Assembly (NCBI GenBank): GCA_020029615.1
Contig: JAIBJO010000009.1
Span: 1-62,156 of the forward strand
From: Actinomycetota bacterium
GTDB lineage: Bacteria; Actinomycetota; Thermoleophilia; Gaiellales; Gaiellaceae
Direction of reading: 5' to 3'
Length of the DNA stretch: 62,156 bases
Of this stretch, positions 1-9,067 are shown in pieces. The notes beneath the pieces are model-generated. The model did not search any database and was not told the DNA's origin. It saw nothing but the letters and a program-made list of their open reading frames with translations. Every line of letters begins with the position of its first letter. Positions within the stretch are counted from its first letter, which is position 1. The position numbers and the translations under genes are program-made.

Positions 1-35
1 GTCACGGCACACGTGATGAAGACTTCGGTGTTCAC
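1..35 (-). CDS. Beta-keto acid cleavage enzyme (BKACE/DUF849), first codons only
   Basis: Read leftward from a GTG at 33-35, the sequence encodes [11 protein letters not shown] before leaving the window. This matches the conserved opening of the BKACE family, whose members cleave beta-keto acids (for example dehydrocarnitine) with acetyl-CoA. It lies 37 bases after the stop of the enolase-superfamily gene on the same strand, so it probably continues the operon. Only about 11 residues are visible; the call rests on that N-terminal signature and the catabolic context. The frame is open upstream of the GTG, so the start is a choice. Confidence 0.5.
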   Translation of the reverse strand, partial: MNTEVFITCAV

Positions 36-72
36 CGCCGTGGACTCTACGACGACGGCCGCGCTCGCGCCC

Positions 73-1064
73 TCACTCCAGCCGGGTCGCGCGGTGCTCC
101 GACCCCGCGAGCCAGTGGGGCGAGATTTCGACCCCCCATCCCGGTCCGTCCGGCACGCGCAGCTCGCCGTCTGCAACGTGCGGGCGGGGCTCGTACATGC
201 CGGCCTGCCACGGGTAGTCGGCGTCAGGCTCGATCGAGAGCTCGACGTACGGGCCCGGCCGCTCGATCGCCGCCAGTAGGTGCAGCGTGAAGACGAGCAC
301 GAGCGATTCATTGGCCGAGTGCGGCGTGCACGGCAAGCCGGCCGCGGCCGCCGAGGCCGCGATGCGAAGGGCTCGCGTGAGGCCGCCGGCGTAGCAGACG
401 TCGGGCTGCAGTCGAGCTCCCAGTACGGGCAAGGCTCCTCGAAGTGCGAGACCCCGTGCTGCTCGAGCATCTTCCCGATCTCGATCGCCCTCGCGGGCGT
501 GTAGCTGCTGTTGGCGTCGACCAGGAGCGCGACGTCGTCTCCGAGCGCCTCGCGAACCAGCCGGACGACGGCCTCGGTGCGCCCGGGCCACTCGTCCTCG
601 TCGTGACCGCACTCCTTCCCGATGCGCACCTTGAACGCGTCGAAGCCGTGGCGGTCGCGGAGAGCCACGAGCCGCGCCGCCTCGTCCTCGGGCGAGATGT
701 CGCGACGCATGCTCGACGCGTACGCACGCAGGCTTCGCCGACGCCCACCGAGTAGCTCGCAGACACCCTTGCCTTCGAGCTTCCCGCGCAGGTCCCAGAG
801 CGCAGTGTCCAGGCCGCCGAGCGCCCGATACAGATGCGAGCCGCGGAACTTGAACTCGCGTTCCGGAATCTCGTCGACGAGCGAGGCGAGGTCCAGCGGG
901 TCCCTTCCGAGCGCGTGCGGCGCGACCTGCCGGTGGAGGACGTGAACGGTGACGTCGGCGTGATAGGGGGCGACCTGGCCCCATCCCTCGGCGCCGTCGT
1001 CGGTGAGCACGCGCACGAGCGCGACGTCGCGGTTGCCGAAGCTCTCGACGCTCTGGATCTTCAC
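73..1064 (-). pseudogene. Mandelate racemase/muconate lactonizing enzyme family protein, internal deletion and frameshift
   Basis: The N-terminal part is in one frame, from GTG at 1062-1064 ([19 protein letters not shown]) through a TIM-barrel half with [12 protein letters not shown] and [12 protein letters not shown]. The C-terminal part, from [16 protein letters not shown] through [10 protein letters not shown] to [10 protein letters not shown], is in a different frame. The switch is near 406-418. About 40 residues expected between WELD and LQPDVCY are missing, including the VAGGEQ-type stretch that supplies a metal ligand in this superfamily. The protein should therefore be inactive as a sugar-acid-type dehydratase or racemase, unless the gap is an assembly error. 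The start overlaps the stop of the upstream dehydrogenase in a GTGA. Confidence 0.8.
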
Positions 1065-2149
1065 TCTCGCTCGAAGACGATCACGTTGCGCAGCGTCGAG
1101 CCGTCGCCGGCAGCAGCGATCGCTTCGTTGATCTCCTCCAGGGGGAAGCGCGCGCTGATGAGCTCGTCGAGCTTGAGTCGTCCGCGGTGGTAGAGGTCGA
1201 CGAGTGCGGGCACCGCGATCCCGAGCCTCGTGGAGCCCATGTTGCTGCCCAGAATTCGCTGTCCCTCGTAGGCGAAGTCCACTGCGACGACGCCGAAGGT
1301 CGCTCCGGAGGGCGGCAGGCCGACGACCACGAGCGTGCCGCCGCTGCGAAGGAGACCGAGTCCCTGCTCGACCGCCTCGGTCGATCCGACCGTGACGAAG
1401 ACGTAGTCCGCGCCGCGCCCTCCCGTGAGCGCGCGAAGCTCGGCCACCGGATCGCACGCCGCCGGATCGAGGGTGTGAGTGGCACCGAAGGCGGCGGCGG
1501 CCTCGAGCTTGGCCGGAGACAGGTCGAGCGCGACGATCGGCTGAGCGCCGGAGATGAGCGCCCCCTGCACGCTGTTGAGGCCGACCCCGCCCGTGCCGAT
1601 GACGACGACGCTCGAGCCGACAGGGACCTCGGCGGTGGAGACAACCGCCCCTAGTCCCGTGATCACGCCACACGCAAGCAGCGAGGCAACGTCGAGCGGC
1701 ATGTAGTCCGGTACGACCGCGAGTTGCGAGACGTCGACGACCACCTGCTCGGCGAAGGCGCCGGTGTTCATGGCCACGTGCACCGGCTCGCCGTGCGTCG
1801 TATGGAGGCGTCCGCGGGCGTCGATCGGGAATTCGGTCTCGCACAGGTATCCCTCTCCCCGCGTGCAGAAGAAGCATCGGCCGCAGGTGCGGATCAGACT
1901 GACGACCACCCTGTCGCCTGGGCGAACGCCTTCGACGTCGGCTCCCACCGATTCGACGATGCCCGCGGCCTCGTGGCCATAGACCGCAGGAAGCCTGCCG
2001 CCCCATGCGCCCTCGACGTAGTGGATGTCGCTGTGGCAGATCGCGCAAGCGGCGACGTCGACCCGAACCTCGCCCCTCGCCGGCGGGTCGAGCCGCAGCT
2101 CCTCGATGACGAGCGGCGCGCCGAAGGCGCGGCAGACTGCCGCTTTCAC
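1061..2149 (-). CDS. Zinc-dependent alcohol dehydrogenase (MDR superfamily)
   Basis: A 362-residue medium-chain dehydrogenase that should oxidise an alcohol with NAD(P)+. The catalytic-zinc region [17 protein letters not shown] and [12 protein letters not shown] lie in the first 70 residues. The structural-zinc cysteines are in [15 protein letters not shown], and the nucleotide-binding loop is [16 protein letters not shown]. The GTG start at 2147-2149 is chosen because it gives the standard N-terminus ([13 protein letters not shown]) and overlaps the sulfatase stop in a GTGA. The longer reading upstream is just the sulfatase gene in another frame. The substrate is unknown; choline or a sugar-acid-derived alcohol would fit the neighbours. 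Confidence 0.9.
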   Translation of the reverse strand: MKAAVCRAFGAPLVIEELRLDPPARGEVRVDVAACAICHSDIHYVEGAWGGRLPAVYGHEAAGIVESVGADVEGVRPGDRVVVSLIRTCGRCFFCTRGEGYLCETEFPIDARGRLHTTHGEPVHVAMNTGAFAEQVVVDVSQLAVVPDYMPLDVASLLACGVITGLGAVVSTAEVPVGSSVVVIGTGGVGLNSVQGALISGAQPIVALDLSPAKLEAAAAFGATHTLDPAACDPVAELRALTGGRGADYVFVTVGSTEAVEQGLGLLRSGGTLVVVGLPPSGATFGVVAVDFAYEGQRILGSNMGSTRLGIAVPALVDLYHRGRLKLDELISARFPLEEINEAIAAAGDGSTLRNVIVFERE

Positions 2150-3681
2150 GACGCTCGGTAAGGAGGGAAGCGCGACTTCTGGTCGCGCTCCGCCACGTCC
2201 ATGGTGTTCCGCGTGTACTGCTCGCCCGAGGGACGGATCGGCTGGTAATCCCACGGCTGGACCACTCCGCGCTGGAGCGCGTCGAAGACTGCGAGCCGGG
2301 CCTGCTGGCTGTCCCGAACCGCCTGGTCGATCGCGGCAAGGTCCCAACGGCGAACGACTTCGTCGCGAAGGTCGCGGAGCATCGTCGCGTGCTCGGGATC
2401 CGCCGCGAGATTGCGCAGCTCGAGCTCGTCGCTGTCGAGATCGAAGAGCTGATCCGGGTCGGTCGCCGTGTGGATGTACTTCCAGCGGCCTCGCCGGATC
2501 ATCACCATCGGCCCTTCGACGCCCTCGGCGAGGTACTCGCCGAGGGCGGTCGCGTCCGGATCCTCGTCGCTCCCTTCGAGAAGCGGAAGCAAGCTCCGTC
2601 CGTCGGCCGCACGTGGGAGCTCGCCGGACAGGCCCGGACGCGCGAGGTCCGCGAGCGTCGGGTGGAGATCGACGAGCGAGACGGGCTCGCGCACGCGACG
2701 AGGCCGATAGCGCGAAGGGGCGTGCACGACGAGCGGGATATGCGCGGCGTGCTCGCGGAACGACATCTTGTAGAAGAGGCCGTGCTCGCCCAGGAAGTCG
2801 CCGTGGTCGGAGACGAAGACCACGACGGTGTCGTCGGCGAGCTCACACGCCGCAAGCGCGTCGAGAACCTCGCCGATCCGCTCGTCGACGTAGGCGAGGC
2901 TCGCGTAGTAGCCGTGGCGCGCCGCTCGCACGTCGTCGTCGGTGATCTCGACCTCGTCCATCGCCGACGCATGCCAGAGCCTACGCTCGTGCGGGTCGAG
3001 GTCCGCGTAGGGCTTCCGGGGCGCGGCGGGCAGGTCGATCTCGTCGTCGCCGAAGAGGTCCCAGTAGCGGCTACGCGCGACGTACGGATCGTGCGGATGG
3101 CTGAACGAGACACAGAGGAAGAGCGGGACGTCACGGTCGAATCGCGCGTAGTCGTACAGGCGGCGCACGGCGTGGAAGGCGACCTCGTCGTCGTACTCGA
3201 GCTGGTTCGTGATCTCCGCAACCCCGGCCTCGAGGACGGAGCTCATGTTGTGGTACCACCAGTCGACCCGCTCGCCGGGGCGCCTCCAGTCAGGCGTCCA
3301 GCCGAAGTCACCCGGATACACGTCGGTCGTCAGGCGCTCCTCGAAGCCGTGGAGCTGATCCGGGCCGACGAAGTGCATCTTCCCGGAGAGGCACGTTCGA
3401 TAACCCTCGAGCCGCAGGACGTGGGCGAACGTCGGGATGGAGGCTTGCAGCTCCGCCGCGTTGTCGTACACGCCCGTCCTCGACGGCAATGCGCCCGTCA
3501 TCAGAGCGGCGCGCGCGGGGGCGCACAGCGGGCTCGGACAGTACGCGTTCTCGAAGACGACTCCCTCCTCGGCCAGTCGGTCGACGGCGGGCGTCTTGGT
3601 GACGGTGTGGCCGTACGCGCGGAGGAAGAGCGCCGAGAGCTGGTCGACGACGACGAGCAGGATGTTCGGCCGGTCGCTCAT
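2146..3681 (-). CDS. betC: Choline-sulfatase
   Basis: A 511-residue sulfatase that hydrolyses choline-O-sulfate to choline and sulfate. The formylglycine motif C-x-P-x-R is present as C53-A-P-A-R57, with metal ligands near the N-terminus (VVVDQ). The stretch [20 protein letters not shown] and the C-terminal block [20 protein letters not shown] are typical of choline-sulfatases rather than general arylsulfatases. There is no signal peptide, which fits a cytoplasmic enzyme. The gene follows the dehydrogenase at 3712-4653 by 30 bases. The formylglycine-generating enzyme is not in this window. Confidence 0.9.
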   Translation of the reverse strand: MSDRPNILLVVVDQLSALFLRAYGHTVTKTPAVDRLAEEGVVFENAYCPSPLCAPARAALMTGALPSRTGVYDNAAELQASIPTFAHVLRLEGYRTCLSGKMHFVGPDQLHGFEERLTTDVYPGDFGWTPDWRRPGERVDWWYHNMSSVLEAGVAEITNQLEYDDEVAFHAVRRLYDYARFDRDVPLFLCVSFSHPHDPYVARSRYWDLFGDDEIDLPAAPRKPYADLDPHERRLWHASAMDEVEITDDDVRAARHGYYASLAYVDERIGEVLDALAACELADDTVVVFVSDHGDFLGEHGLFYKMSFREHAAHIPLVVHAPSRYRPRRVREPVSLVDLHPTLADLARPGLSGELPRAADGRSLLPLLEGSDEDPDATALGEYLAEGVEGPMVMIRRGRWKYIHTATDPDQLFDLDSDELELRNLAADPEHATMLRDLRDEVVRRWDLAAIDQAVRDSQQARLAVFDALQRGVVQPWDYQPIRPSGEQYTRNTMDVAERDQKSRFPPYRAS

Positions 3682-3711
3682 CGCCGCGCTGACGCTAGCA
3701 CCGCCGTCTGC

Positions 3712-4653
3712 TCACCCAAGCGGCTCGTTGACGGCATCGCGCGGCCGCCGACCCTCGACCACGTCCAGCACCGATTCCGCCGCCCGGCGATGCGCCTCCT
3801 CCTCGGCGACCTCGCTGTACCACCCGGCATGCGGTGTCACTACGAGCCGGGGGGCAGACGGAGCGGGAGCCTCGGCCGAGGGCGGCTCGACGTCGAGAAC
3901 GTCGAGGGCGACGCCGCCGAGCCGGCCTTCGTCCAGTGCGTCGAGGAGGGCGCCCGTGTCCACGAGCCCACCACGAGAGACGTTGACGACGAAAGCCCCA
4001 CGCGGGAGGAGTGCGAGCTCTCGCGGGCCGATGAGGCCTCGCGTCTCCTCGGCCAGGGGGACGTGCAGCGACAGCGCGGTGCACGTGCGCAGCAGATCGT
4101 CGAGCGGGAGCGGGCGCACACCTGCCTCGGAGATCGCCTCGTCCGAGACGACCGGGTCGTACGCGAGCACCTCCATCCCGAGCGCACGACTTCTCGTAGC
4201 CAGCTCCCGCCCGATCCGGCCGAAGCCGACGACGCCGAGACGCACGTCCGAGAGCCGGCGCAGCTCGCCCGCGGCGACGTGGCTCCAGCCGCCCGCGCGC
4301 ACCGACCGATCGAGCTCGACAATGCCGCGGACGAGCGCAAGCAGGAGGCTGAGTGCGTGGTCGGCCATCTCCTCGACGCAGTAGTCGGGGACGTTGCACA
4401 CCCAGACCCCGCGTTCCGTCGCGGCAGCGACGTCGATGTGGTCGAAGCCGACGCTCGGCGCCGCGACGACACGCAGGTTCGGAAGCCGCGCGATGTCGTC
4501 GCCGCTCACGGGCTCGAACGAGACGACGCCTAACACGTCGTCGCCGGACCACGGCGCGCTCCCGATCTCGATCTCGATCCCAAAAGCGTTGCCGTCGAAA
4601 ACGTCGCGAACGTGCCCGAGCGGGACCGAGGCGTCGCACAGGATGCGCGCCAC
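3712..4653 (-). CDS. D-2-hydroxyacid dehydrogenase family protein
   Basis: A 313-residue NAD-dependent dehydrogenase of the phosphoglycerate dehydrogenase/C-terminal-binding-protein family. It has the Rossmann motif VGFGRIGRE near residue 148, the substrate-binding arginine in NVSRGGLVD near 228, DVEPP near 255 and the catalytic histidine in TPHAGWYS near 278. It probably reduces a 2-keto acid or oxidises a D-2-hydroxyacid. The start is GTG, one base after the stop of the aminotransferase, so the two are surely co-transcribed. The pair could convert an amino acid to a keto acid and then a hydroxyacid. The substrate cannot be read from the sequence. Confidence 0.85.
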   Translation of the reverse strand: MARILCDASVPLGHVRDVFDGNAFGIEIEIGSAPWSGDDVLGVVSFEPVSGDDIARLPNLRVVAAPSVGFDHIDVAAATERGVWVCNVPDYCVEEMADHALSLLLALVRGIVELDRSVRAGGWSHVAAGELRRLSDVRLGVVGFGRIGRELATRSRALGMEVLAYDPVVSDEAISEAGVRPLPLDDLLRTCTALSLHVPLAEETRGLIGPRELALLPRGAFVVNVSRGGLVDTGALLDALDEGRLGGVALDVLDVEPPSAEAPAPSAPRLVVTPHAGWYSEVAEEEAHRRAAESVLDVVEGRRPRDAVNEPLG

Positions 4654-4654
4654 G

Positions 4655-5770
4655 TCAGCTCCCGATGACAGCCGAGGCCCTGGCGAGCGCGGCCGTCGTG
4701 CGCTCCATGACCGGCTTCGGGCCTACCGCCATGCGAATGTGGCCCGGCAACCCGAGCTCGGAGCACGCGCGCACCAGGATTCCGTCACGGGCGAGCTCGT
4801 CGGCGAGCGCGACGTCGTCGACGCCGACGCGGGCGAGGACGAAGTTCGCCTGCGACGGGTACGGCTCGGCACCGGCCTGCTGAAGGCCCTCGGCGAGCAG
4901 GGCGCGGGCGTCGGTTATCTCCTCGCGCCGGCGCCCGGCAGCCTCGGAGGCCCGAAGCGAGGCCCGCCCGGCTGCGAGCGCGGCCAAGTTCACGTTGAAG
5001 GGCTCCTCGATGACGCCGAAGCGGTCGACGAGGGCGGCGTCCGCGATCGCGTAGCCGAGCCGGAGCCCGGCGAGCCCGTAGAACTTCGAGAAGGTGCGCA
5101 ACACGACCACCGGCCGCCCCGCGGCCACGTCGCGCTCGCGACCGAGCCGCCGCTCGGACGGGAGGTAGTCGATGTACGCCTCGTCGGCGACGACGACGCA
5201 GCGGTCGGGAACGTTGTCGAGGAAGACCTCCCACGCCTCGCGGTCGAGCGTCAGCCCCGTCGGGTTGTTCGGGTCGCAGACCCAGACGAGCCGCGCCTCG
5301 ACATCGCGCGCGCGGACGGCGAGTTCGGGCAAGTCCAGCGAAAGATCGTCACGCATCGGGACACGGTGCACGTCGGCCCCTCGAGCAGCGCTGACGCCCG
5401 CGTAGAGGTAGAAGGTCAGCTCGGGCAGCACGACCGCGTCGCCCGGCTGCAGAAACGTGGAGGCGACCGTCCCGATCAGCGCCTGCGTCCCGTGCCCCGG
5501 GAAGATGCAGCCCGGCTCGGTGCCGACGTGCGCCGCGACCTCGGCCCGAAAGGTGTCATATGGCGCGACCGGGTAGAGCCATGCGTCGGCGAGCTCGGCG
5601 GTGACGGCGTCCAGCACGCCCGGCAGCGGGCCGAAGAGGTTCTCGTTCCAGTTGAGCTTCGCCCCGTCCTCGTGCGTCGCGAGCCCCTGGACCTCCGCGA
5701 TCGTCTCGGCGACGGGGAACGGCGGAAGCTCGCGCAGCGCCGGTGCGACGATCGTGTTCCAGTCCGTCAC
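4655..5770 (-). CDS. Histidinol-phosphate aminotransferase-like class I/II aminotransferase
   Basis: A 371-residue PLP-dependent aminotransferase of the HisC subgroup. NWNENLFGPLPGV is near the N-terminus, VCDPNNPTGLTL near 165 and the PLP-binding lysine is in TFSKFYGLAGLRLGY near 228. The C-terminal GLPGHIRMAVG carries the substrate carboxylate arginine. It begins the leftward operon with a GTG start. Because it sits among catabolic genes and not his genes, a role on another amino acid is more likely than histidine synthesis. That is inference from position only. Confidence 0.85.
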   Translation of the reverse strand: MTDWNTIVAPALRELPPFPVAETIAEVQGLATHEDGAKLNWNENLFGPLPGVLDAVTAELADAWLYPVAPYDTFRAEVAAHVGTEPGCIFPGHGTQALIGTVASTFLQPGDAVVLPELTFYLYAGVSAARGADVHRVPMRDDLSLDLPELAVRARDVEARLVWVCDPNNPTGLTLDREAWEVFLDNVPDRCVVVADEAYIDYLPSERRLGRERDVAAGRPVVVLRTFSKFYGLAGLRLGYAIADAALVDRFGVIEEPFNVNLAALAAGRASLRASEAAGRRREEITDARALLAEGLQQAGAEPYPSQANFVLARVGVDDVALADELARDGILVRACSELGLPGHIRMAVGPKPVMERTTAALARASAVIGS

Positions 5771-5937
5771 GGACGCCCAACTCTACGACCGCTCCGCGGC
5801 CTACGCGACGCGAGGACCCTCGGACCTCGCGTGTTAAGGCGGTCGCGGCGCTTGTCTTTCGGCGCGTACTGCAGTTGAATTGCTCGCGGATGACCTCGGA
5901 GCGAGGTCGCGGACATGGCAGGCACGAGGAGGCGCCG
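5771..5937. promoter_or_regulatory. Divergent intergenic region between the aminotransferase operon and the ABC importer operon
   Basis: The 167 bases between two outward-facing starts must hold promoters for both operons. Upstream of the importer gene a purine-rich ribosome-binding site (GAGGAGG at about 5926-5932) precedes the ATG at 5938. I could not identify a convincing -35/-10 pair or operator by eye. Confidence 0.5.
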
Positions 5938-7554
5938 ATGACAACGGCCGACGAAGCACTGAGTCGCGAGATCGAACGCGGCATGACCCGTCAGGACATT
6001 CTCCGTCGAGCTGCGGCACTCGGGATAGTCGTCGCAGGCGGCACGTTCGGCCCGCTGACGGAGGCGGCATTCGCATCCACCAAGATCAAGCGGGGAGGCA
6101 CGTTCCGCCAGGCGGTCTTCGGGGGGGCGGGGGACTTCATCGACGGACAGCACATCGTCGCGAAGTCGGACATCGTCCGCAACGTCGTGGGCTTCGAAGG
6201 CCTCGCGTACTTCGACGAGAAGGGCGTGATCAAGCTGAGCCTGGCCGAGGAGCTGAAGGCCGAGAAGGCCAACCAGTACCTCATCCGGGTCCGAGACGGC
6301 ATCGAGTTCCACAACGGGAAGACGCTCACCATCGACGACGTCATCTACTCGATCAAGCGGACGAAGAACCCGAAGCTGAAACTGTTCGGCAACGCCGCCT
6401 TCGGCGCGATCGACCTGAAGCGGATCAAGAAGCTCGACAAGCGCACCTGCCGGCTCTTCCTCTCGCGGAACGACGTGACGTTGAAGGAGGCGTTCGCGCA
6501 GTACTACCAGGGCGTCGTCCCCGTCGGGTATGCCCCGAACTCCTTCATCAAGGGCCCTCTGAAGCACATCGGGACCGGTCCCTTCAAGGTGAAGAGCTTC
6601 ACGCCCGGGCGCGAGAGCGTGCACGAGAAGAACGAGAACTACTGGCGCTCCGGCCAGCCGTACTTCGACCAGGTGCGGATCATCAACTTCCCGTCCGACG
6701 CGGCGAAGGTGAACGCGCTCCTCGCCGGGCAGATCGAGGCGATGTCCGACGTCCCGTTCGCGCAGGTGCCCGTCGTGAAGGGCCGCAGCAACCTGCGCAT
6801 CTTGGTCTCACCGACCGGAGCATGGACGCCGCTCTGTATGCGCGTCGACGTCGCTCCCTTCAACGACGTGCGCGTACGGCGGGCGTTCCGCCTGCTCATC
6901 AATCGTCCGCAGGTCGTGCAGCAGGGGCTGTCCGGCGCCGGACGGATCGGTAACGACATCTACTCGCCCTTCGATCCGGCCTACGCGGGGGACGAGTTCC
7001 CGCAGCGGGCATACGACCCGGAGCAGGCCCGGTCGCTGTTGAAGCAGGCCGGCCAGGAAGGGCTCACTGTCGAGCTCGCATCGACCGCGTGGGACACCGG
7101 GATGAACGAGGGCGCCACGATCTTCGCCCAGAACGCGAAGGCAGGAGGCGTCAACGTCAACCTCAGGATCCTCGACGGTACGGCGTTCAACGACCAGTAC
7201 CTGAAGTGGCCGTTCTCCGCCGATTACTGGGGGACGCGGAACTACCTGCTGCAGGCGGCCTCCGGTGTGCTCAAGACGGCGCCGTTCAACGAGACGCACT
7301 GGGACCAGTACTCCGGCTACAACCGGTTCGAGTCGTTGTACCGACAGGCGCTGGGAACCGTCGAGGAGAAGAAGCGGGCCCAGATCATCAAAGAGATGCA
7401 GCGGATGGAGTACAACGACGGCGGGCTCATCATCTGGGGCTTCAAGAACCTGACGGACGGCTACTCGGCCAAGGTCAGCGGGTACAAGGTCGACCGCGGC
7501 ACCCTCAACCTCAACAAGTACGGCAACGGCTTCCGCACGATCTACTTCGTGTGA
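5938..7554 (+). CDS. ABC transporter substrate-binding protein, family 5 (peptide/opine type)
   Basis: A 538-residue extracellular solute-binding protein. The N-terminus carries a twin-arginine-like export signal (RRAAALGIVVAGGTFGPL after residue 18). The mature part starts KRGGTFRQAV and contains NGKTLTIDDVIYSIKR, the block typical of SBP_bac_5 proteins. The ATG at 5938 is preferred over upstream starts because it has a good ribosome-binding site and puts the signal at the N-terminus. It feeds the two permeases and fused ATPase downstream. The ligand is unknown; the ureohydrolase at the operon end hints at a guanidino compound, but peptides remain possible. Confidence 0.93.
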   Translation: MTTADEALSREIERGMTRQDILRRAAALGIVVAGGTFGPLTEAAFASTKIKRGGTFRQAVFGGAGDFIDGQHIVAKSDIVRNVVGFEGLAYFDEKGVIKLSLAEELKAEKANQYLIRVRDGIEFHNGKTLTIDDVIYSIKRTKNPKLKLFGNAAFGAIDLKRIKKLDKRTCRLFLSRNDVTLKEAFAQYYQGVVPVGYAPNSFIKGPLKHIGTGPFKVKSFTPGRESVHEKNENYWRSGQPYFDQVRIINFPSDAAKVNALLAGQIEAMSDVPFAQVPVVKGRSNLRILVSPTGAWTPLCMRVDVAPFNDVRVRRAFRLLINRPQVVQQGLSGAGRIGNDIYSPFDPAYAGDEFPQRAYDPEQARSLLKQAGQEGLTVELASTAWDTGMNEGATIFAQNAKAGGVNVNLRILDGTAFNDQYLKWPFSADYWGTRNYLLQAASGVLKTAPFNETHWDQYSGYNRFESLYRQALGTVEEKKRAQIIKEMQRMEYNDGGLIIWGFKNLTDGYSAKVSGYKVDRGTLNLNKYGNGFRTIYFV

Positions 7555-7563
7555 TTTGGCTGC

Positions 7564-7589
7564 GGGTGCCGGGCCTCGGCCCGGCACCC
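7564..7589. repeat. Palindromic hairpin after the substrate-binding protein gene (GCC(T/G)GG family)
   Basis: A perfect 12-base stem, GGGTGCCGGGCC against GGCCCGGCACCC with a TC loop, begins 10 bases after the stop. There is no T-run, so intrinsic termination is uncertain; it could slow RNA decay and set the excess of binding protein over permeases. The stem resembles the hairpins at 25435-25460 and 29907-29924. Confidence 0.6.
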
Positions 7590-7617
7590 GGCCCGTCCAC
7601 GTGCGAAGTCGCCTCGC

Positions 7618-8082
7618 ATGAGGATCTGCCGAGCAACGAGCGTGGACGTGGACGCGATCCGAGCGGTCGTGGAGGCCGCGTATGCCGTGTACATTCCGCG
7701 AATCGGTCGCCCGCCCGGGCCGGTGTCGGCGGACTACGCGGCACTCGTGGAGGCCGGCGAAGTGTGGGTCGGCATCTCGGACCGTCAGATCGTCGGCGTG
7801 CTCGTCGTCCGCGCGGACGACGACGATCTCGAGCTCGAGAACGTCGCGGTCGATCCGCCTTCTCAGGGGCAAGGGTACGGCCGCGCACTGATCGCATTCG
7901 CGGAGCAGCAGGCACGAGAGCTCGGGCTCACTGGAGTACGGCTCTATACGAACGAGGCGATGGTCGAGAACCTACGACTCTATCCCCGCCTCGGGTTCGT
8001 CGAGACCGAGCGGCGTGTGGAAAACGGCTACCGGCGCGTGTTCTTCCGAAAGAGCCTGGACGCTCGCGAGCAGCCGAGTTAG
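7618..8082 (+). CDS. GNAT family N-acetyltransferase
   Basis: A 154-residue acetyltransferase. The acetyl-CoA-binding motif A is VDPPSQGQGYGRALIAFAEQ near residues 80-99 (R/Q-x-x-G-x-G/A type), followed by LYTNEAMVENLRLYPRLGF, the usual motif B region. It transfers an acetyl group from acetyl-CoA to an amine; the acceptor is unknown. It sits between the binding protein and permease genes, so it is probably co-transcribed and may modify a compound related to the imported substrate, or be an unrelated passenger. Confidence 0.88.
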   Translation: MRICRATSVDVDAIRAVVEAAYAVYIPRIGRPPGPVSADYAALVEAGEVWVGISDRQIVGVLVVRADDDDLELENVAVDPPSQGQGYGRALIAFAEQQARELGLTGVRLYTNEAMVENLRLYPRLGFVETERRVENGYRRVFFRKSLDAREQPS

Positions 8083-8113
8083 CCTCGACACCGGAATGAG
8101 AGTCCGCCACGGC

Positions 8114-9067
8114 ATGACCGGCTTCATCATCCGAAGACTGCTCCTCGGCCTCGTGACCTTGTGGATCACGTCGCTGATCATCTTCGCCGCGACGCAGGCT
8201 CTCCCGGGTGATGCAGCGCGGTCCATCCTCGGGCGGAGCGCCACACCCGAGTCGCTCGCTGCGTTGCGTCAACAGCTGGGGCTCGACAAGTCGGTGTTCA
8301 CCCAGTACTGGGAGTGGATCTCCGGCGTCCTCACCGGTGACATGGGCGCGTCGCTGGTGAACAGCCTTCCCGTCACCGAGGTCTTGAGCGACCGGCTCGT
8401 GTACTCGCTCTTCCTCATGCTCCTCGCCGCGGCGATCAGCGTGCCGCTCGGGATCTACCTCGGCGCCGCGAGCGCCCGCCGCCGGGACAGTGCGTTCGAC
8501 CAGACGACGTCCGTCGCCACGCTCGGGCTGGCAGCCCTGCCGGAGTTCGTCGTCGGCATCACGCTCGTCGTCGTCTTCGCCACGAACGTGTTCACGTGGC
8601 TTCCAGGCGTCGCCGTGACCGAGCCCGGCGTGGGCCCGTGGCACTACCCGAAGCAGCTCATCCTCCCGGTTGCGGTGCTCGTGATCGCGGTCGTTCCCTA
8701 CACCGCGCGCATCATGCGTGCATCCACGGTCGAGATCCTCGAGAGCGACTTCGTGGAGATGGCGAGGCTCAAGGGACTCCCGGAGCAGCGCGTCCTCTGG
8801 CGCCATGCGGTCCCCAACGCACTCGCTCCGACCTTCCAGGTCACGGCGCTGAACCTCGCCTACCTTGCCGGCGGCATCGTCGTCGTCGAGGCGGTCTTCA
8901 ACTATCCGGGTGTCGGTCTGCTGCTCGTCGACTCGGTTCGCTCTCGCGATATGCCGGTGGTTCAGGCCATCGCACTCCTGATCGCGGCGCTGTACGTCGT
9001 CCTCAACCTGCTCGCGGACGTTGCCACGATTCTGGTCAGCCCTCGACTTCGGACCTCCCTCGAATGA
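8114..9067 (+). CDS. ABC transporter permease, DppB type
   Basis: A 317-residue inner-membrane permease with six predicted membrane spans. It begins MTGFIIRRLLLGLVTLWITS and has the EAA loop ASTVEILESDFVEMARLKGL near residue 210 that docks the ATPase. The family usually starts with a short M-x-F-I-x-R-R end, so the ATG at 8114 is preferred; an in-frame ATG at 8096 is also possible. Its stop overlaps the next permease start in an ATGA. Confidence 0.93.
   Translation: MTGFIIRRLLLGLVTLWITSLIIFAATQALPGDAARSILGRSATPESLAALRQQLGLDKSVFTQYWEWISGVLTGDMGASLVNSLPVTEVLSDRLVYSLFLMLLAAAISVPLGIYLGAASARRRDSAFDQTTSVATLGLAALPEFVVGITLVVVFATNVFTWLPGVAVTEPGVGPWHYPKQLILPVAVLVIAVVPYTARIMRASTVEILESDFVEMARLKGLPEQRVLWRHAVPNALAPTFQVTALNLAYLAGGIVVVEAVFNYPGVGLLLVDSVRSRDMPVVQAIALLIAALYVVLNLLADVATILVSPRLRTSLE

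Noticed and set aside
13-279. An 88-codon plus-strand frame at the left end
   Set aside because: Antisense to the enolase-superfamily C-terminus and the BKACE start; composition is typical of a shadow frame.
2389-4533. A 714-codon open frame on the plus strand
   Set aside because: Antisense to choline-sulfatase and the hydroxyacid dehydrogenase, whose conserved motifs are on the minus strand; no recognisable domain.
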